Assembly (NCBI GenBank): GCA_040754095.1 | Contig: JBFMFO010000003.1 | Span: forward strand, 1-64,000 | Direction of reading: 5' to 3' | Source of the DNA: QYQD01 sp040754095 | GTDB taxonomy: Bacteria > Desulfobacterota > QYQD01 | Length of the DNA: 64,000 bases | Shown: one piece after another, positions 17,475 through 27,261 of the stretch | Position numbering within the stretch: the first letter of the stretch is position 1 | How the letters are laid out: each line of letters opens with the position of its first letter | The notes under the pieces: generated by a model | Told to the model about the DNA's origin: nothing | Database searches by the model: none | What the model saw: only the letters and a program-made list of their open reading frames with translations | Position numbers and translations under genes: made by a program

Positions 17475-18509
17475 ATGGCAACACCAATGGATAAAGGCAA
17501 GGCCGTAGAACTGGCCGTCACCCAAATCGAAAAACAATTCGGAAAAGGCTCTATTATGCGCCTGGGGGCTAACGAACGGGTAGTGGATGTCCCCGTTATT
17601 CCGACCGGCTCCCTGGCTTTAGATATAGCCTCCGGCATAGGGGGTATCCCCCGCGGGAGAGTAACCGAGATCTTCGGGCCGGAGTCTTCCGGTAAGACGA
17701 CTCTGGCCTTACATATTGTGGCGAAGGCCCAGAGAAGAGGGGGTACAGCAGCCTTCATTGACGCAGAACATGCCCTGGATGTGGGTTATGCGCAAAAGCT
17801 GGGGGTTAAGACCGATGAGCTGCTGGTATCTCAGCCGGATACCGGTGAACAGGCCCTTGAAATTGCCGAGGTGTTGGTGCGTAGCGGGGCGGTAGATGTA
17901 CTGGTCGTTGACTCCGTGGCAGCGCTAGTTCCTCGTGCCGAGATAGAAGGGGAGATGGGCGATTCCCATGTCGGACTCCAGGCCCGCCTCATGTCCCAGG
18001 CCCTGCGCAAGCTTACCGCCAGCATCAGCCGGTCTCTGACTTCAGTGATATTTATCAATCAGATACGCATGAAGATCGGTGTCTTCTATGGCAACCCGGA
18101 GACGACTACAGGCGGCACGGCCCTTAAGTTTTATGCCTCTATGCGTCTTGATATTCGAAAGATAGGCAATATCAAGGAGGGGCAGGATATTGTAGGCAGC
18201 CGTACAAGGGTGAAGGTAGTCAAAAACAAGATGGCGCCGCCCTTCAAGGAGGCAGAATTTGATATTTTATACGGTTCGGGCATATCCAGGGAGATGGATG
18301 TCCTGGACCTGGCTACGGCCGTGAACATAATTGATAAGAGCGGCGCCTGGTATTCCTATGGCGGGGAAAGAATCGGCCAGGGACGTGAAAATGCCCGGGT
18401 ATTCCTAAGGGACAATCCTGCGGTAATGGCGGCCATTGAGGACAGAATTAAAGAGGCCTATGGGATTGCCGGGAGCGATACAGAAAAGGCGGCAAAACAG
18501 GACAAATAA
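17475..18509 (+). CDS. recA: Recombinase A
   Basis: This 344-aa RecA has its Walker A GPESSGKTTLALH near residue 67, Walker B VDVLVVDSVAAL near 140, the L2 loop GNPETTTGGTALKFYASMRLDIR, and a short acidic/basic C-tail. Length is normal. GGAGGG precedes the ATG at 17475. I see no LexA-type box immediately upstream, so the SOS control point may be further upstream in the operon. Confidence 0.98.
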   Translation: MATPMDKGKAVELAVTQIEKQFGKGSIMRLGANERVVDVPVIPTGSLALDIASGIGGIPRGRVTEIFGPESSGKTTLALHIVAKAQRRGGTAAFIDAEHALDVGYAQKLGVKTDELLVSQPDTGEQALEIAEVLVRSGAVDVLVVDSVAALVPRAEIEGEMGDSHVGLQARLMSQALRKLTASISRSLTSVIFINQIRMKIGVFYGNPETTTGGTALKFYASMRLDIRKIGNIKEGQDIVGSRTRVKVVKNKMAPPFKEAEFDILYGSGISREMDVLDLATAVNIIDKSGAWYSYGGERIGQGRENARVFLRDNPAVMAAIEDRIKEAYGIAGSDTEKAAKQDK

Positions 18510-21143
18510 ATGACCGGACAAGAAATCAGAGAAAAATTTATAGAGTATTTTGTTATAAAAGGCCATACGGCAGTTAAAAGCTCGTCCCTGGTGCCGGCCG
18601 ATGATCCCACCCTGCTCTTTACCAATGCCGGGATGGTCCAGTTCAAACAGGTATTTCTGGGAGGGGAAAGGCGCGATTATGTCAGGGCGGTTTCGGTGCA
18701 AAAATGTATGCGGGCCGGCGGCAAGCACAACGATCTGGAAAATGTGGGCCGGACGGCGCGGCATCATACGTTTTTTGAGATGCTGGGCAATTTTTCCTTT
18801 GGAGACTATTTCAAGGAGGAAGCTATCGCCTTTGCCTGGGAGTTTTTGACCGGGCACCTAAAACTGCCTACAGAAAAGCTTTGGGTTTCCGTCTATGAAC
18901 AGGACAGTGAGGCCTATGAAATCTGGCGTACAAAAATAGGTCTGCCTGCGGAAAGAATGGTCAGGCTTGGAGAAAAGGACAACTTCTGGGCCATGGGGGA
19001 TACCGGTCCCTGCGGGCCCTGTTCTGAAATCCTCATTGATCAGGGCGAGGGGATAGGCTGCCGTAGGCCGGATTGTCGGGTAGGTTGTGATTGTGATCGG
19101 TACCTGGAACTGTGGAATCTGGTCTTTATGCAGTACTACCGGAATGAAAAAGGAGAGCTGCATCCGCTGCCCCGGCCCAGCATTGATACCGGTATGGGAT
19201 TGGAACGTATTGCCGCGGTCCTGCAAGGCAAAAAAAGCAATTATGAATCCGACTTGTTTCAGGGAATCATTTCGGCCATAGCCGGCCTGTCCGGGACCTC
19301 CTATGGTCAGAGTGAGGCCCACGATATGGCCATGCAGGTCATTGCCGATCACAGCCGGGCAGCCGCCTTTCTCATTGCCGACGGGGTGTTACCCTCTAAT
19401 GAAGGCCGCGGCTATGTTCTCAGAAGGATACTGCGCCGCGCCGTCCGTTATGGCCGGGTGCTTGGCCTTGATAGACCTTTTCTGGGCGAGGTAACCGGCG
19501 CCGTGGCCGCCATTATGGGGAAAACCTACCCGGAATTAATAGAATCTGCCGCTTTTGCAAAAAAGGTCCTTTTGAATGAAGAGGAACGCTTTGCCGAGAC
19601 CCTGGACTTCGGTCTTCGTCTCCTTCAGGAGGAAATAGCCGACCTGAGGGCCAAGGGGGGCCATATTATATCCGGGGATACAGTCTTTAAACTCTACGAT
19701 ACCTACGGGTTCCCCATAGACATCATTCAGGATATCGGGCAGGAAAACGGCCTTGAAATCGATAATGCCGGTTTCCAGGAGTATATGGCCAGGCAGCGCG
19801 AGCTTTCCAAGAAGGCCTGGAAGGGTGAGGCGGTAGAAATATCCCCTGTATTTCGTGACCTGCTGGACAAGGGGCAAAAAACGGAGTTTGTCGGCTATGA
19901 GGTCTGCTCGACCCGCTCCCGGTTGTGGCTATTGATCAAAAATGGCGAGGCGGTGGCGGAGGCGGGAAATGGCGAGGCAGTGGAGGTCGTAGCGGAAAAG
20001 ACGCCTTTCTATGCGGAGGCCGGGGGGCAGGTAGGGGATCAGGGGACCATCAGAGGGCAGGCAGGCACGGTGGTTATCGAGGAAACTATCAGTATAGCGG
20101 GCAGGCTTTATGTACATCGCGGCCGGGTAATAGATGGGAAAATAAGGGCCGGCGAAGAAATAGAACTGGCCATATCCCCGGAGCGGCGGCAGTCCGTGGC
20201 CCTGAACCATACCGCCACCCATCTCCTCCAGGCGGCACTGCGAACCGTTCTGGGTGAGCATGTCCGGCAGTCCGGCTCTCTGGTGGCCCCGGATAGACTG
20301 CGTTTTGATTTCACGCATTTTTCGCCGGTAGAGGCGGCTGACCTGGAGAGAATCGAGACCATAGTCAACGGGAAGATCCGGGAGAATATTCCCCTGGAGA
20401 CGGATATACAGGCCCTGGAACAGGCCATACAAAACGGGGCGACTGCCCTCTTTGGGGAAAAGTATGGAGACCGGGTGCGGGTGGTATCTATCGGCCCTTT
20501 CAGCAAGGAACTTTGCGGGGGTACGCATGCGTCCCGGACCGGGGATATAGGTCTGTTCAAGATCGTGGGTGAAGGCGGGGTAGCCGCCGGCATCCGCCGT
20601 ATAGAGGCCGTAACCGGCAGTGTGGCCCTGATGTTGGCGCAGGAACAGGATATAAGGTTAAAGCGCCTGGGCCATCTTTTGAAAGCGGGCACGGAAGAAT
20701 TAGAAAACAAGATAGAGAAATTAATAACCAGACAGAAAGAACTGGAAAAGGAAGTCGCTGATTTAACGTCTAAGCTGACCCTCCAGGGATTGGACAGTAT
20801 CCTGCAAGGCGCCAGAAAAATGGATGGGTTCCATGTCCTTTCTACGATAGTCCCTATAGATAGTCCCAAAACCCTGAGGGAGCTTGCCGACAGGTTCCGT
20901 GATAAGATCGATTCGGGCATAGTCGTGCTCGGAGGTGTCCATGACAACAAAGTCCACCTTGTGGCCGTGGTTACCAAAGACCTGACCAAGAGATTTCATG
21001 CCGGCGACATCGTTAAAAAAGTGGCCCAACTGGTAGGCGGCAGCGGCGGTGGAAGACCGGATATGGCCCAGGCCGGCGGCACAAAGGTCGATAAGCTTTC
21101 TGAGGCGCTGGATATGGTTTATAAGGTTGTGGCTGAAAGCTGA
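18510..21143 (+). CDS. alaS: Alanyl-tRNA synthetase
   Basis: This 877-aa AlaRS is full length. It has the class II core with KCMRAGGKHNDLENVG (motif 1/2 region) and GMGLERIAAVLQG (motif 3), the editing-domain HTATHLLQAALR plus CGGTHASRTGD zinc residues, and the C-Ala domain with GGSGGGRPDMAQAGG. It starts on the base after the recA stop (TAA-ATG), so translation is coupled. Confidence 0.98.
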   Translation: MTGQEIREKFIEYFVIKGHTAVKSSSLVPADDPTLLFTNAGMVQFKQVFLGGERRDYVRAVSVQKCMRAGGKHNDLENVGRTARHHTFFEMLGNFSFGDYFKEEAIAFAWEFLTGHLKLPTEKLWVSVYEQDSEAYEIWRTKIGLPAERMVRLGEKDNFWAMGDTGPCGPCSEILIDQGEGIGCRRPDCRVGCDCDRYLELWNLVFMQYYRNEKGELHPLPRPSIDTGMGLERIAAVLQGKKSNYESDLFQGIISAIAGLSGTSYGQSEAHDMAMQVIADHSRAAAFLIADGVLPSNEGRGYVLRRILRRAVRYGRVLGLDRPFLGEVTGAVAAIMGKTYPELIESAAFAKKVLLNEEERFAETLDFGLRLLQEEIADLRAKGGHIISGDTVFKLYDTYGFPIDIIQDIGQENGLEIDNAGFQEYMARQRELSKKAWKGEAVEISPVFRDLLDKGQKTEFVGYEVCSTRSRLWLLIKNGEAVAEAGNGEAVEVVAEKTPFYAEAGGQVGDQGTIRGQAGTVVIEETISIAGRLYVHRGRVIDGKIRAGEEIELAISPERRQSVALNHTATHLLQAALRTVLGEHVRQSGSLVAPDRLRFDFTHFSPVEAADLERIETIVNGKIRENIPLETDIQALEQAIQNGATALFGEKYGDRVRVVSIGPFSKELCGGTHASRTGDIGLFKIVGEGGVAAGIRRIEAVTGSVALMLAQEQDIRLKRLGHLLKAGTEELENKIEKLITRQKELEKEVADLTSKLTLQGLDSILQGARKMDGFHVLSTIVPIDSPKTLRELADRFRDKIDSGIVVLGGVHDNKVHLVAVVTKDLTKRFHAGDIVKKVAQLVGGSGGGRPDMAQAGGTKVDKLSEALDMVYKVVAES

Positions 21144-21191
21144 CCGTCGAAGATTCGCCGGTATTGTGGCGAGCTGATAGCTGATGCTATA

Positions 21192-21869
21192 TTATGAGAC
21201 CTCTGCGGCAAGCTTTCCCTCGCACTGTTTGATAAGGGCCAGGGCTTTTTCTTTAGCCGGGGTTTCCGGATAGTCGCTTACCAGTCGTCTCAGGCGGTTT
21301 AAGGCCGCCCGATATTGTTCGGTCCTTAGATAGAACCTGCCTACATATAACTCGTGTTCGGCTAATCTTTCCCGGCACTGCCTGATCCTTTCTTTCGCCT
21401 CAATAACGTATGGACTGTCCGGGTACGTGTTCAGTAAGCGGTGAAATTCATTCAAGGCATTCCTGGTTGCGGCCTGGTCACGGTCGACACCAAGCATCTG
21501 CCTGAAATAAGACATGCCGATCTGATAGGTTACGTATGGTAAGGCTTCATTGGTTGGGTGAAGCTTTTCAAACTCCTGGTAGGCGCTGACGGCCTCTTCA
21601 TATTCTTTACGATGATAATGAATATCGGCCAGTTTTAGGGCAGCCAGGAGACTATATTGGCTGAACGGATAACGGTCTTTTATCTGCTGGAAGGCCTCTG
21701 CGGACTTATAGTAGTCTCCTCCACGCAGATAAGCCATACCTGATGTTGCCAATTCTTCGGCGGTCTTTTCACGCGGTGGGTTAGGAATGATTAAAGAAGT
21801 AATTGTAGCGCAGCCGGTAAAAAATAACAGGAAAAACAGCACAAAACAAAAGGTAGCGATCCTTTGCAT
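21192..21869 (-). CDS. bamD: Outer-membrane assembly lipoprotein BamD
   Basis: This 225-aa lipoprotein has a lipobox LLFFTGC at about residues 14-20, followed by TPR repeats (MAYLRGGDYYKSAEAFQQIKD, LADIHYHRKEYEEAVSAYQ, NEFHRLLNTYPDSPYV). BamD (ComL) is the essential accessory lipoprotein of the BAM barrel-insertion complex. The longer frame to 21998 is rejected because its extra 43 residues translate a CCCCCTTTACCAAAGGGGG repeat; the ATG at 21869 begins the signal peptide. Convergent with alaS. Confidence 0.88.
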   Translation of the reverse strand: MQRIATFCFVLFFLLFFTGCATITSLIIPNPPREKTAEELATSGMAYLRGGDYYKSAEAFQQIKDRYPFSQYSLLAALKLADIHYHRKEYEEAVSAYQEFEKLHPTNEALPYVTYQIGMSYFRQMLGVDRDQAATRNALNEFHRLLNTYPDSPYVIEAKERIRQCRERLAEHELYVGRFYLRTEQYRAALNRLRRLVSDYPETPAKEKALALIKQCEGKLAAEVS

Positions 21870-21903
21870 GTCGCTGCCTTTAATCCATTTAACTTTTTTC
21901 ACC

Positions 21904-21955
21904 TGAAAATCCCCCCAACCCCCCTTTACCAAAGGGGGGCGAGGGGGGATTTTTA
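21904..21955. repeat. CCCCC-TTTACCAAAG-GGGG palindromic repeat
   Basis: The sequence AATCCCCCCAACCCCCCTTT...AAAGGGGGGCGAGGGGGGATTT forms a near-perfect hairpin between bamD and trxA. The same family occurs inside the histidine-kinase gene (61238-61287) and three times at 63.2-63.75 kb. Confidence 0.85.
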
Positions 21956-22003
21956 TCGTCCTTTGTCCACCCCCGGCGGATGTGTGTTTTATATTCATAT
22001 TAT

Positions 22004-22339
22004 TTATGTCTCAAGGATCTTTTTGATACCGCTTTCAATGATGTTTTTAGAGACTGCGCCTGTAATCTGGTCAGCCAATTTACCTTCTTTAAAAAAAAGC
22101 AGCGTAGGAATGGCCCTGATGCCATATTTACTAGGCGTGGCCGGATTTTCGTCCACGTTCATTTTTGCGACCTTCAGGTGGTCTGCATATTCCTCGGCCA
22201 GTTCTTTAACCACTGGGGCAATCGCCCGGCACGGGCCACACCAAGCCGCCCAGAAATCTACCAGCGCCGGCTTATCACTTTTGAGGATATCTGTCTCAAA
22301 ACTGCTGTCGCTAACCTCCAGGACATTACCTTCTGCCAT
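22004..22339 (-). CDS. trxA: Thioredoxin
   Basis: This 111-aa classical thioredoxin has the active-site FWAAWCGPCRAIAP (CGPC) near residues 30-40 and the cis-proline loop IRAIPTLLFF. The ATG at 22339 follows AGGAGGGG at the right spacing; the longer 126-codon frame would place the ribosome site inside the gene. It serves as general cytoplasmic protein disulfide reductant and, in sulfate reducers, as a partner of reductases such as the arsenate reductase encoded at 53 kb. Confidence 0.93.
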   Translation of the reverse strand: MAEGNVLEVSDSSFETDILKSDKPALVDFWAAWCGPCRAIAPVVKELAEEYADHLKVAKMNVDENPATPSKYGIRAIPTLLFFKEGKLADQITGAVSKNIIESGIKKILET

Positions 22340-22384
22340 GACAACCCCTCCTGAGTGGTATTTTTGATTGCTATCCTTTACCAC

Positions 22385-22729
22385 GGGAGGTATAGAGATT
22401 ACAAGATTTTTTTTGTTTAGTTACCTATAGCTATGAGTTAAAATCTCCTTTTCAAAAAGACCATCTTCAAAAAAATTGACATGCCGGATAAAACATCATA
22501 AAAAGGGCCTATTAGTGTTCATCCGGAAACTGCCGTTTCCGATGAAAGCTCTCAGCGATCAGCTTTCAGCCGTCAGCATGTTTGTTATCCGTTATCCGTT
22601 TACCGTTGTCCGACATTTTCTTTCGGTAAACGGTCAACAGTGAACGGTGGACCGGCTTCATGCTGATAGCTGACCGCTCCATCCAGAAAACAGGGGGTTT
22701 CGGATGGAAACTAATTATTAGGAGGGTAA
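22385..22729. repeat. Intergenic region with inverted-repeat element (copy 2)
   Basis: No gene is seen. 22517-22720 is a long copy of the element, starting TTCATCCGGAAACTGCCGTT and ending GGTTTCGGATGGAAACTAAT. It contains an additional nested palindrome, TCCGTTTACCGTTGTCCG...CGGTAAACGGTCAACAGTGAACGGTGGACC. Confidence 0.7.
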
Positions 22730-23689
22730 ATGGCGGTTCTGGTAACTGGCGGAGCGGGGTTCATCGGCTCCCATCTGGTTGAAAAACTGCTTGGCACTGA
22801 AGAGGTGGTCTGTGTCGATGACTTTAATGACTTTTACGATCCGGCCATCAAGCGGCGCAATCTGGAAACGGCCCTGCAGAGCCGGGACTTTCATCTGCGG
22901 CAGGGAGATATTCGCGACCTCTCCTTTATGGAGGGTGTGTTTCGCAAGTTTCCATTAACCGAGGTCATCCACCTGGCGGCGCGGGCCGGAGTACGCCCGT
23001 CTTTAAATGACCCCCTGCTTTACGAGGACGTAAACGGACGCGGGACCTTAAATATCCTTGAGCTTTGCCGTAAATATGACGTAAAGAGGTTTATCTACGG
23101 CGGGTCGTCTTCAGTGTACGGCATAAACAATAAGGTTCCGTTTTCAGAAGATGACGACATATCACGGCCCGTATCTCCTTACGCGGCCACCAAGCGGGCC
23201 AATGAACTCATGTGTTATACCTATCATCACCTCTATGGCATCCATGTTACCGTGCTGCGTTTTTTTACGGTCTATGGCCCGCGTCAGAGGCCGGAGATGG
23301 CTATTCACAAGTTTACGCGCCTTATCGACGAGGGCCTGGAGGTGCCGCTCTACGGAGACGGTTCATCCCGGCGGGATTATACTTATGTCGACGATATCAT
23401 TCAGGGTGTAATGGCGGCCCGGGCATCCACTGCAATAGGGCCTTATGATATCTTCAACCTGGGCGAATCCCGCACCACAGAGTTAAGAAAACTGGTGGCC
23501 CTGATAGAAGATGCCCTGGGAAAGAAAGCACGCATAAAATGGCTGCCTGACCAGCCGGGCGATGTGCCCGTCACCTATGCGGACATATCAAAGTCCAAGG
23601 GACTGCTCGATTATAATCCTCAGGTGACAGTGGAAGAAGGCGTCCCATTATTCGTAAAATGGTATCAGGAAATGAAGGTTAAGGGATAG
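22730..23689 (+). CDS. UDP-sugar 4-epimerase (UDP-glucuronate type)
   Basis: This 319-aa extended SDR has the NAD-binding GGAGFIGSHL at the N-terminus, catalytic YAATKRANE (YxxxK), VLRFFTVYGPRQRPEMA and YTYVDDIIQG. Sequence features fit UDP-glucuronate/UDP-galacturonate 4-epimerases, which agrees with the UDP-glucose dehydrogenase gene starting 4 bp downstream. Together they would supply UDP-uronic acids for surface polysaccharide. Confidence 0.88.
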   Translation: MAVLVTGGAGFIGSHLVEKLLGTEEVVCVDDFNDFYDPAIKRRNLETALQSRDFHLRQGDIRDLSFMEGVFRKFPLTEVIHLAARAGVRPSLNDPLLYEDVNGRGTLNILELCRKYDVKRFIYGGSSSVYGINNKVPFSEDDDISRPVSPYAATKRANELMCYTYHHLYGIHVTVLRFFTVYGPRQRPEMAIHKFTRLIDEGLEVPLYGDGSSRRDYTYVDDIIQGVMAARASTAIGPYDIFNLGESRTTELRKLVALIEDALGKKARIKWLPDQPGDVPVTYADISKSKGLLDYNPQVTVEEGVPLFVKWYQEMKVKG

Positions 23690-23693
23690 GCTT

Positions 23694-25010
23694 ATGCACA
23701 TTACCGTAATCGGCACCGGCTACGTGGGATTGGTCACCGGCGCAGGGCTGGCTGACTTTGGGTTGCAGGTTATCTGCGTCGATCAGGACAAGGACAAGAT
23801 TAAAAGACTAAAAAAGGGCGAGATACCTTTTTACGAACCGGGGCTGGAAGAGTTGGTCTCCAAGAATGTAAAAAATGGCCGCCTTTCTTTCACCACGGAT
23901 ATGAAGACCTCGGTAAGGCAGTCTCTGGTCATCTTTATTGCAGTGGGCACGCCGGATGACGGGCAGGGACAGCCGGATCTCTCACAGGTAGAAGCGGTGG
24001 CCAAAGGCCTGGCGGAGGCAATCGACGACTATAAGGTAATAGTTATCAAGAGTACGGTGCCGGTGGGGACGAACCGTTGGATTAAAGGGGTTATCTCCGC
24101 CGCAGGCGGGAAAAAAGGCGTTAAAGTGGACGTCGTGTCGAACCCGGAATTCCTGCGCGAGGGATCGGCCATTGAAGATTTCATGCGTCCCAACCGGGTG
24201 GTTCTCGGGTCTGACAGCGCCGAGGCCCTGGCCGTTGTAAAGGATATTTACCGGCCCCTCTATCTGATCGAGACCCCCTTTGTTGTAACCGGCCTGGAGA
24301 CCGCCGAGTTGATTAAATACGCTGCAAACGCCTTTCTGGCGACAAAGATATCGTTTATTAATGAAGTGGCGAATCTTTGTGAAAAGGTCGGAGCGGATGT
24401 GCATCACGTAGCCAGGGCCATGGGCCTGGACGGTCGGATAGGGCCGAAATTCTTGCATCCGGGGCCGGGCTATGGAGGCTCTTGTTTCCCCAAGGATACA
24501 CTGGCCCTTGCCCACCTGGGAAGAAAGCAGGGCAGTCCTCTCAGTATTGTTGAGACCGTGATTGAAGTAAACCGAAGACAGCGGGCCCGGATGGTCAATA
24601 AGATTGAGACAGCGCTGGGCTCCTTGAAGGGGAAGACAGTCGGCGTACTGGGTCTTACTTTCAAACCCAACACCAGCGATGTACGGGAATCTCCGGCTAT
24701 TGACATAGTTAGAATATTGCTGGAAAAGGGGGCAAAGGTAAGAGCCTATGATCCGGCCGGCGTCGATGAATTTAAGAAGGCGGTAACCGGCAAAAACCTT
24801 TCCTTTTGCCAGGACGCCTACCAGGCGGCAAAAGGGGCAGACGCCCTTGTGTTTCTTACGGAATGGAATGAGTTGAGGAACCTGGACCTGAAAAAACTCC
24901 GGAAGATAATAGCCCAGCCCCTGATCCTGGATTTGCGAAATATATATGACTCGGAGAAAATGCACGAACTTGGCTACACTTATATAGGTGTAGGCCGGGG
25001 TATTATATAG
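23694..25010 (+). CDS. ugd: UDP-glucose 6-dehydrogenase
   Basis: This 438-aa UDP-glucose/GDP-mannose dehydrogenase family member has N-terminal GTGYVGLVTGAGLADFG, the AVGTPDDGQGQPDLS block, and the catalytic cysteine in GPGYGGSCFPKDTLAL near residue 260. The C-terminal UDP-binding domain has LGLTFKPNTSDVRESPAI. It oxidises UDP-glucose to UDP-glucuronate with 2 NAD+, the substrate of the epimerase encoded just upstream. Confidence 0.95.
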   Translation: MHITVIGTGYVGLVTGAGLADFGLQVICVDQDKDKIKRLKKGEIPFYEPGLEELVSKNVKNGRLSFTTDMKTSVRQSLVIFIAVGTPDDGQGQPDLSQVEAVAKGLAEAIDDYKVIVIKSTVPVGTNRWIKGVISAAGGKKGVKVDVVSNPEFLREGSAIEDFMRPNRVVLGSDSAEALAVVKDIYRPLYLIETPFVVTGLETAELIKYAANAFLATKISFINEVANLCEKVGADVHHVARAMGLDGRIGPKFLHPGPGYGGSCFPKDTLALAHLGRKQGSPLSIVETVIEVNRRQRARMVNKIETALGSLKGKTVGVLGLTFKPNTSDVRESPAIDIVRILLEKGAKVRAYDPAGVDEFKKAVTGKNLSFCQDAYQAAKGADALVFLTEWNELRNLDLKKLRKIIAQPLILDLRNIYDSEKMHELGYTYIGVGRGII

Positions 25011-25271
25011 AGAAAATCATCAGTCAATGGTCATTAGTCATTATTTGGTTTTCATCCGGAAACTGTCGTTTCCGGATTCGAGCTTTCAGCCATCGGCGAT
25101 CAGCTCTCAGTCCCGTAGGGTGGGCTTTGCCCACCAAAAGAATGACGGCGGGTAACCCCACCGTGCGGGACTGTCCTACGAGGGGACTTTCCGGATGGAA
25201 GCTAATTAGTTGCGTGGGGAGTTCGATACGTTAACCAGTGACCAGCGACGTTTGTAAGGGAGGGTGAAAAA
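25011..25271. repeat. Intergenic inverted-repeat element (copy 3) with nested GGTGGGC repeat
   Basis: 25053-25207 begins TTTTCATCCGGAAACTGTCG and ends GGACTTTCCGGATGGAAGCT. In its loop is a CCGTAGGGTGGGCTTTGCCC repeat with a complementary arm (GTGCGGGACTGTCCTACG). GGGAGGG precedes the lipoprotein ATG. Confidence 0.7.
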
Positions 25272-25832
25272 ATGGCGACAGAGAAAAAGTATTTGTTTTT
25301 TGGCTTCATCTGCCTTTCCCTCTGCATCCTGTTTCCCCTGTCTTGCAGCCCACGGATGACCCTGGCCGAGGCCGAACTAAAGTACGGTCCGCATCCGCCG
25401 GTAGTAGAGCGCTTTTATTGCCCTGCTGCCATAAGAAGCGGTGACACGCTGAAGTTTTATATCTCCGCCAAAGACGAAGACGGGGATATGGCCTACATCC
25501 ATGTCAATGTACGTCAGAGGGGCGCGGGTGAAGAGTCGGTGCCCTACATGAAGGTGCACAAGGATAACCAGGCGCACGTGGCCGGGTATCTTTACATGCT
25601 TACGCCGCCGGCTGTCCTTTTTGGAGAGACTATAAATGTTGCCGTGGCCGTCATAGATCAGGCCGGCCACCGTAGCGGAGACGTATCACAGGATATATAT
25701 TTCGGCAACGAATCTCCGCCGGACTGTCCGCCCGGCTGGGAAAAGGAATGCAATAACCCGTTGGGATTTATACCTGTTTTTTTACGTCCTTTCCAGGAGA
25801 GAAGCACGTTAATAAGTCCCAGGACAATGTGA
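25272..25832 (+). CDS. Putative lipoprotein of unknown function
   Basis: This 186-aa protein has a lipoprotein signal (hydrophobic FFGFICLSLCILFPLSCS, lipobox LSC). A beta-rich Ig-like region follows (GDTLKFYISAKDEDGDMAYIHVNVRQ), then a short Cys pair (DCPPGWEKECNNP). I do not recognise a family. It probably faces the periplasm. Confidence 0.65.
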   Translation: MATEKKYLFFGFICLSLCILFPLSCSPRMTLAEAELKYGPHPPVVERFYCPAAIRSGDTLKFYISAKDEDGDMAYIHVNVRQRGAGEESVPYMKVHKDNQAHVAGYLYMLTPPAVLFGETINVAVAVIDQAGHRSGDVSQDIYFGNESPPDCPPGWEKECNNPLGFIPVFLRPFQERSTLISPRTM

Positions 25833-26010
25833 CTATTCAGCCACTAAGAGATCAGATTAATTTCGAATTTCGAAATTCGAATTTCGAAATTTTTAACTTT
25901 GTGTCTTGGTGCCTTAGTGGCAAAAGTTTTTCTCTGTGTCTTCAGCGGTGAAAAGATTTTTTTATGAAATGATCAAAGATGCCTGTCTAATAGAATAAAA
26001 AGGAGAGATT

Positions 26011-26337
26011 ATGGGAAAGAAAGAAAAAGAAACAAAGGAAAAACCGCTTGAGTCTATGACCGTTAAGGAACTCCGGGAGATCGCCTTGCAGATTCCTGAT
26101 ATTGTCGGCGTTCACGGAATGAATAAGGACGAGGTTATCGCGGCTATCAAAAAGGCGCGCGGCATTACGGATGAGCCCAAGAAAAAGCCTGCCGCCACTA
26201 TGCGCGAGATAAAGGCCAAGGCCAAGGAGTTGCGGGCCAAACTTGTGGCTGCTCAGGAAAGCGGGGATAAGAAAAAGGCCTGTATTAATCGTCGTCGCAT
26301 AAGCCGTCTCAAGAAAAAGACCCGCCGCGCGGGTTGA
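26011..26337 (+). CDS. Rho-N-like basic protein
   Basis: This 108-aa, strongly basic protein begins with a charged segment and then a SAP/Rho-N-like helical motif (MTVKELREIALQIPDIVGVHGMNKDEVIAAIKKARGI). A Lys/Arg-rich tail (RRRISRLKKKTRRAG) follows. Nucleic-acid binding is likely by composition. It sits 12 bp upstream of purC and is preceded by AGGAGAG. Confidence 0.65.
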   Translation: MGKKEKETKEKPLESMTVKELREIALQIPDIVGVHGMNKDEVIAAIKKARGITDEPKKKPAATMREIKAKAKELRAKLVAAQESGDKKKACINRRRISRLKKKTRRAG

Positions 26338-26349
26338 TGGTGAGGTAAG

Positions 26350-27246
26350 ATGGCTGCCGGCGCTGTTTTCGAAACACATATTGAAGGGCTGCCCCTTTGC
26401 AACCGGGGCAAGGTGCGCGACGTCTATGATGCCGGCGAACATCTGCTCATCGTGGCTACGGACCGGCTTTCGGCCTTTGATGTGGTGATGCCCAACCCCA
26501 TACCGGACAAGGGCCGCATCCTAACACAGATATCGCTTTACTGGTTCCGGGAACTGGCCGGCATAGCGCCCAATCACCTGATCTCAGGCGAGGTGAAAGA
26601 TTTCCCGGCCGTCTGTCACAAATATGCCGAAGTCCTTGCCGGCCGGACTATGCTGGTCCAAAAGGCCATGCCCCTCCCCGTAGAGTGCATTGTGCGTGGT
26701 TACCTGTCAGGCTCGGGGTGGAAAGAGTACCGGGAGACGGGAGCGGTATGCGGCATAACCCTGCCCAAAGGGCTTACGGAATCGGCCAAACTGCCGGCTC
26801 CGATTTTTACCCCTTCGACCAAGGCCGAGGCCGGTACACATGACCAGAATATCTCTTTTCCAGAAGTCGAGAACCTGATCGGGAAAGAGCTGGCCGCCAA
26901 AATTGCGCAAACAAGCCTGCGGCTATATAAAAAGGCGTCCTTCCTGGCCGAGAAGAAAGGAATTATTATAGCCGATACCAAATTTGAATTCGGGCTGGCA
27001 GATGGAAATCTGATACTGATTGACGAGGTACTGACGCCCGATTCCTCACGTTTCTGGCCGCAGGATCAATATCAACCCGGTCAGAGTCAGCCCAGTTTTG
27101 ACAAACAATTTGTCCGTGATTATCTGTTGTCTCTCCATTGGGACCAGAAACCCCCGGCCCCTGAGCTGCCTCCGGAAATAATAGCAAAGACCAGGGCCAA
27201 GTATATTGAGGCCTTCGAGCGGCTTACCGGCAAAAAATTCGATTAA
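26350..27246 (+). CDS. purC: SAICAR synthetase
   Basis: This 298-aa PurC joins CAIR and aspartate using ATP in purine synthesis. Diagnostic stretches are GKVRDVYDAGEHLLIVATDRLSAFDVV, PVECIVRGYLSGSGWKEY, EAGTHDQNISF and DEVLTPDSSRFWP. Length matches the ~300-aa eukaryote-like/proteobacterial type. Confidence 0.95.
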   Translation: MAAGAVFETHIEGLPLCNRGKVRDVYDAGEHLLIVATDRLSAFDVVMPNPIPDKGRILTQISLYWFRELAGIAPNHLISGEVKDFPAVCHKYAEVLAGRTMLVQKAMPLPVECIVRGYLSGSGWKEYRETGAVCGITLPKGLTESAKLPAPIFTPSTKAEAGTHDQNISFPEVENLIGKELAAKIAQTSLRLYKKASFLAEKKGIIIADTKFEFGLADGNLILIDEVLTPDSSRFWPQDQYQPGQSQPSFDKQFVRDYLLSLHWDQKPPAPELPPEIIAKTRAKYIEAFERLTGKKFD

Positions 27247-27261
27247 AGGCCGCCATCTACT

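Noticed and set aside
20108..20989. 293-codon minus-strand frame inside alaS
   Set aside because: Antisense shadow of the AlaRS editing and C-Ala domains.
21870..21998. N-terminal extension of bamD
   Set aside because: It translates a GC-rich intergenic palindrome; the lipoprotein signal starts at 21869.
23982..24965. Long minus-strand frame opposite ugd
   Set aside because: Shadow of a well-supported UDP-glucose dehydrogenase gene; its translation has no domain pattern.
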